From contig JANNFB010000356.1 of the NCBI GenBank assembly GCA_031379365.1, forward strand, positions 1-7,340: 7,340 nt of DNA, read 5' to 3'. The stretch comes from CADEEN01 sp031379365. GTDB lineage: Bacteria > Pseudomonadota > Gammaproteobacteria > Burkholderiales > Burkholderiaceae_C. The notes under the pieces are model-generated. The model was not told where the DNA came from, did no database searches, and saw only the letters and a program-made list of their open reading frames with translations. Shown here piece after piece: positions 4,656-7,340 of the stretch; the stretch's first letter is position 1, and each line of letters begins with the position of its first letter. Both the position numbers and the translations under genes were made by a program.

Positions 4656-7061
4656 ATGGCCGCCGCACCGCCCGCACCGCCCGCACCGCCCGATCGTCGC
4701 AGCGTCGAGCGCACCGGCATCGGGCAGCCGGACTGGCACTGGCTGCCTTCGTCGGTGCTGGTGCTGACCGCAGACGCCCAGGCCGTGGCGGTCAACAAGG
4801 CGTTCAGCGAGTTTGCCGGTCTGGGCGCCGAGGCCGCGCTCGGTGCCGGTTGGCAGGCGGTGTTCGATCCCAAGGAGCTGCCGCTGCTGCAAAAGGCACT
4901 GGCCAGCCAGCGCGATTTCATCCTGCAAGTGGCGCTGCGCCCGACGCGTGGCGTCACCACGGCCTGGGTCGATTGCAGTGCGCGTTGGCTGCCGCAGGCG
5001 GGGCGTTACCTGTGCCAGCTGCACGACGTGTCGGCTGCGCGCCTGGCCGAGGCCGGGGCGCGCGAACAAGCACAGCAATTGCGCATGGTGGCCACCAACG
5101 TGCCGGCCATGATTGCCTTGTTTGCCGCCGACGACTTCCGCTGCCTGTTCGCCAATGCCAGTTATGCGCGCACCTTCGGCCTGACGGAAGAGAGCATCCT
5201 CGGACGCACCTTCGCGCAGGTGATCGGTGTCGAGGCCGCGCGCCTGATCCAGCCCTATGTCGACGAAGTGATGGCAGGCCGCCCGACCCGCTACGAACGC
5301 CAGCTGCAAAGCGCCAAAGGCACGCAGTGGATCGAGGTGCAGATGGTTCCGCATCTGGCCGGGGACGGCAACGTGCTGGCGGCCTTCGTGCTCATTGTCG
5401 ACATCACGCGGCACCGCGAAGCCGAGCGGGCGGTGCGCGAGTCGGAAGAACGCTTGGCCAAGTTCATGCAGGCCAGCGTGGAAGGCATCGTCTTCCACAA
5501 GGACGGCATCATCACCGATGCCAATCCGCCGCTGCTGGCCCTGTTGGGGCATACGCTGCAGGAGATCGTCGGGCGCAAGAACCTCGATTTCATTGCCCCC
5601 GAGCAGGTGCCCAAGGTGCTGGAGGTGATGGCCTCGGGCGCCGAAACCGCCTACGAGAGCGTGCTGCTGCACAAGGACGGCACGCGCATCGCCGTCGAGT
5701 TCATCGTGCGCACCATCGAGCGCGGTGGCGAGCGCCTGCGCATGACGATCGTGCGCGACATGCGCGACCGCGAGGCCGCACGCTCCCGCATCCACCACCT
5801 GGCGCACCATGACCCGCTCACCGGCCTGCTCAATCGCACGGCTTTCACCGAGCGGCTGGACGCCCTGATGGCCAGCGGCCGCGCCCGCGACGCCCAGGGT
5901 GCGCTGCTCTTCATCGACCTGGACCACTTCAAGCGCGTCAACGACTCACTCGGTCACCTGGCCGGCGACGTACTCTTGCAAACCCTGGCCCAGCGCCTGC
6001 GGCAGCTGCTGCGCACCAGCGACCTGGTGGCGCGTTTCGGTGGCGACGAGTTCCTGGTGTTGCTGCCCGGCCCGCAGCCGCTGGAGGTGGTTCAGGAAGT
6101 GGCACAAAAGATCCTGACGGCCTTGGCCGTGCCGCTGCTGCTCGAAGGCCGGCCGATCTCGGTCACGCCCTCGGTGGGCATCGCGCTGTACCCGTTGCAT
6201 GCCAACACGCCCTCCGATCTGATCCGCTGCGCCGATGCGGCGATGTACCTGGCCAAGCATCAGGGCCGGGCCACGCAGCGCTGCTACGACCCCGCACTCG
6301 GCCAGCGCGCCCTGGCTGCGCTGGAGCTGGAGTCGCAACTGACGCAGGCCGTGGCGCGCGGCGAGTTCGTGCTGCACTACCAGCCGCAGGTGTGGGCCTC
6401 GAACGGCCGGCTGGTCGGCGCCGAGGCGCTGATCCGCTGGCAGCACCCGACGCGCGGCCTGGTACTGCCCGATGACTTCATGCCGCTGGCCGAACAGCAG
6501 CGCTTGATCGTGCCGATCGGCCAATGGGTGCTGCGCGAAGCCGTGCGCGCCGCCCGCCGATGGCACGATGCCGGGCACAAACTGCCGGTGTCGGTGAATG
6601 TGGCGTCGCCGCAGTTTCGCGACGCCGGCTTCGGTGCCAGCGTGGCGCAGGTTCTGCGCGAAGAAGGCCTGAGCGGCAAATGGCTCGAACTGGAAATCAC
6701 CGAGCGCATGCTGATGGACGACATCGACGCCGTGTCGGCGACGCTGGCCGACTTGAAGGCCTTGGGCGTGCGCATTGCTATCGACGATTTCGGCACCGGC
6801 TACTCCTCGCTCGGCCGCCTGAACCGCCTGCCGATCGACCGCATCAAGATCGACCGCAGTTTCGTCCACGACCTGCCCGCCAACAGCGGCCACGCCGCCA
6901 TTGCCCGCGCGATCTTCATGCTCGCCACCAGTCTGGGCATGGCGACGATTGCCGAAGGCGTCGAGACGGTGGCCCAGCGCGACTTCCTGGTGGCCCTCGG
7001 CTGTGAGGAATTGCAAGGCCACTTGTTCGGGGCACCGCGGCCCGGGCAGCCGTATGAATGA
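4656..7061 (+). CDS. PAS-PAS-PAS-GGDEF-EAL cyclic di-GMP synthase/phosphodiesterase
   Basis: This 801-residue protein is a cytoplasmic, sensor-coupled enzyme of cyclic di-GMP turnover. No signal peptide or membrane segment is visible. After an Ala/Pro start, PAS-like units occupy roughly 25-125 (divergent), 140-253 and 265-372. The last two end in IVDITRHREAE and IVRDMRDREAA, the usual PAC-to-linker pattern. The GGDEF domain (about 380-540) has DPLTGLLNR (386-394), FIDLDHFKRVND (419-430), the active-site GGDEF (462-466) and an intact inhibitory I-site RTSD (453-456) exactly five residues upstream. The EAL domain (about 555-800) has EAL (590-592), SVNVASPQF with Asn648, EITE (680-683), DDFGTGYSS (710-718), Lys731 and AEGVET (766-771). 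All metal and catalytic residues I can place are intact, so both synthesis and hydrolysis are possible. The ligand of the PAS domains cannot be read from sequence. ATG 4656 follows the glycosylase stop by 6 nt with only a weak ribosome-binding site, suggesting coupled translation. Confidence 0.95.
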   Translation: MAAAPPAPPAPPDRRSVERTGIGQPDWHWLPSSVLVLTADAQAVAVNKAFSEFAGLGAEAALGAGWQAVFDPKELPLLQKALASQRDFILQVALRPTRGVTTAWVDCSARWLPQAGRYLCQLHDVSAARLAEAGAREQAQQLRMVATNVPAMIALFAADDFRCLFANASYARTFGLTEESILGRTFAQVIGVEAARLIQPYVDEVMAGRPTRYERQLQSAKGTQWIEVQMVPHLAGDGNVLAAFVLIVDITRHREAERAVRESEERLAKFMQASVEGIVFHKDGIITDANPPLLALLGHTLQEIVGRKNLDFIAPEQVPKVLEVMASGAETAYESVLLHKDGTRIAVEFIVRTIERGGERLRMTIVRDMRDREAARSRIHHLAHHDPLTGLLNRTAFTERLDALMASGRARDAQGALLFIDLDHFKRVNDSLGHLAGDVLLQTLAQRLRQLLRTSDLVARFGGDEFLVLLPGPQPLEVVQEVAQKILTALAVPLLLEGRPISVTPSVGIALYPLHANTPSDLIRCADAAMYLAKHQGRATQRCYDPALGQRALAALELESQLTQAVARGEFVLHYQPQVWASNGRLVGAEALIRWQHPTRGLVLPDDFMPLAEQQRLIVPIGQWVLREAVRAARRWHDAGHKLPVSVNVASPQFRDAGFGASVAQVLREEGLSGKWLELEITERMLMDDIDAVSATLADLKALGVRIAIDDFGTGYSSLGRLNRLPIDRIKIDRSFVHDLPANSGHAAIARAIFMLATSLGMATIAEGVETVAQRDFLVALGCEELQGHLFGAPRPGQPYE
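4665..4691 (+). repeat. Three tandem 9-bp units encoding Ala-Pro-Pro
   Basis: GCACCGCCC occurs three times without a break, starting at codon 4 of the GGDEF-EAL gene and giving APPAPPAPP at residues 4-12. Because the unit is 9 bp, gain or loss of units would keep the frame. Pro-Pro pairs this early in a gene are known ribosome-stalling sites relieved by EF-P, so the repeat could tune expression; that effect is inferred. Confidence 0.8.
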
Positions 7062-7073
7062 CGCCACCTGCGC

Positions 7074-7088
7074 AGCGGCTTCGCCGCT
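7074..7088 (+). other. Stem-loop 13 nt after the GGDEF-EAL stop
   Basis: AGCGGC (7074-7079) and GCCGCT (7083-7088) pair perfectly around TTC. A C-rich stretch follows instead of a T tract, so it is not a standard Rho-independent terminator. It may stabilise the mRNA 3' end of the operon. Confidence 0.4.
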
Positions 7089-7206
7089 CCCCCTCAAACG
7101 CGGCGGCGTTAAACCGCACCCATCTGACCGTTGACTATCAGTCCATTGCGGGCGTTCGGCTTGTCTTGTTTTTTCGCTCTTGCGAGGCCTGCGTTGCCAG
7201 CCGGGT

Positions 7207-7224
7207 CCCGGCCCGGCGGCCGGG
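7207..7224. repeat. GC-only hairpin, 7-bp stem with 4-nt loop
   Basis: CCCGGCC (7207-7213) and GGCCGGG (7218-7224) pair perfectly around CGGC. The next bases are TAACTTTGG, which gives a poor T tail. It is the most stable local structure in the tail and could be a weak terminator or part of the suspected dispersed repeat. Confidence 0.5.
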
Positions 7225-7227
7225 TAA

Positions 7228-7313
7228 CTTTGGTGCCCGCATAACTTCGCTGCGCGAAGTGAGCGGACCCCCGCTTCGCGAACATTTGCAGGGCCAAATG
7301 AAAGTCACCAAAG
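7228..7313. repeat. 8-bp inverted repeat enclosing 70 bp
   Basis: CTTTGGTG (7228-7235) and CACCAAAG (7306-7313) are exact reverse complements. The enclosed segment contains the smaller hairpin at 7244-7260. The arms may mark the ends of a small palindromic element, though no flanking target duplication was recognised. Confidence 0.4.
7244..7260. repeat. Hairpin, 7-bp stem with TGC loop
   Basis: ACTTCGC (7244-7250) pairs with GCGAAGT (7254-7260). CGCGAAG (7253-7259) can instead pair with CTTCGCG (7274-7280), so two mutually exclusive folds are possible. No gene follows within the window that would support an attenuator. Confidence 0.45.
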
Positions 7314-7324
7314 CAAAGGCCCTG
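7289..7324. repeat. 7-bp inverted repeat near the window end
   Basis: CAGGGCC (7289-7295) and GGCCCTG (7318-7324) pair around 22 nt that include an ATG at 7298. It lies partly inside the larger inverted repeat at 7228-7313, and the overlapping arms look like a compact palindromic repeat. Confidence 0.35.
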
Positions 7325-7340
7325 AATACAACACCTGTCC

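Larger units (their letters stand above)
7062..7340. other. Intergenic tail without a convincing gene, rich in inverted repeats
   Basis: This 279-base stretch follows the GGDEF-EAL stop. It is visibly less GC-biased than the genes, with AT-richer parts around 7125-7185 including a run of six T at 7169-7174 that has no good stem in front of it. It contains four perfect inverted repeats, at 7074-7088, 7207-7224, 7228-7313 and 7289-7324, plus the small hairpin 7244-7260. A frame opening at ATG 7058 (overlapping the preceding stop as ATGA) stays open to the window end. Its codon use is unlike that of the neighbours, and I do not call it a gene. The character suggests a dispersed non-coding repeat of the kind common between genes in this bacterial group, but copies elsewhere cannot be checked here. 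Confidence 0.5.

Noticed and set aside
4118..5812. 564-codon forward frame overlapping the glycosylase and GGDEF-EAL genes
   Set aside because: It is a shifted frame across two genes with clear family motifs, with an Arg/Ala/Gly-rich translation and no domain.
3621..5927. 768-codon open frame on the reverse strand, antisense to rimI, the glycosylase and the GGDEF-EAL gene
   Set aside because: It runs opposite to three well-identified genes. Its product is a low-complexity His/Gln/Arg/Gly-rich sequence with no recognisable domain, the usual artefact of strong third-position GC bias.
7168..7174. Run of six T as a possible Rho-independent terminator of the operon
   Set aside because: No convincing stem-loop lies directly upstream; the nearest good hairpins are at 7074-7088 and downstream at 7207-7224.
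7109..7297. 62-codon reverse frame in the tail
   Set aside because: It overlaps the inverted repeats, has no recognisable ribosome-binding site or family, and matches the repeat-like character of the region.

Overview
The window comes from a GC-rich bacterium with strong G/C preference at third codon positions. Gene content and order (tsaB, rimI and a family 4 uracil-DNA glycosylase in tight succession, with dacB divergent) point to a betaproteobacterium of the order Burkholderiales. This assignment rests on protein character and gene order, not on a database match. No tRNA, rRNA, CRISPR array, transposase or phage gene was seen.

Layout. Positions 2-910 hold the 3' part of a forward gene for an SGNH/GDSL-type hydrolase. 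It ends in two consecutive perfect hairpins, the second a good terminator. Positions 983-2458 on the reverse strand hold dacB, the periplasmic penicillin-binding protein 4 type carboxypeptidase/endopeptidase. A 92-bp divergent spacer with an 8-bp dyad separates it from a forward gene string: tsaB (2551-3312), a possible 25-codon mini-cistron (3309-3386), rimI (3383-3883), a family 4 uracil-DNA glycosylase (3870-4649) and a three-PAS GGDEF-EAL protein (4656-7061). Every junction in the string overlaps or is separated by 6 nt, so it reads as one operon. Positions 7062-7340 have no convincing gene. They differ in composition from the rest and contain several inverted repeats.

The genes combine tRNA t6A modification (TsaB), ribosomal protein S18 N-terminal acetylation (RimI), uracil removal from DNA and cyclic di-GMP turnover. 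The first three often sit together in this bacterial group; the signalling enzyme at the end looks like an add-on that gains their expression.

The most unusual structure is at the tsaB-rimI junction. A 38-bp block carrying a ribosome-binding site and the GTGA stop/start overlap occurs twice, 74 bp apart, with a stem-loop between the copies. The result is a chain of two GTGA couplings through a 25-codon ORF, in three successive reading frames. Otherwise the window is mostly well-known housekeeping and signalling genes, and I saw no clear new defence or mobile system.
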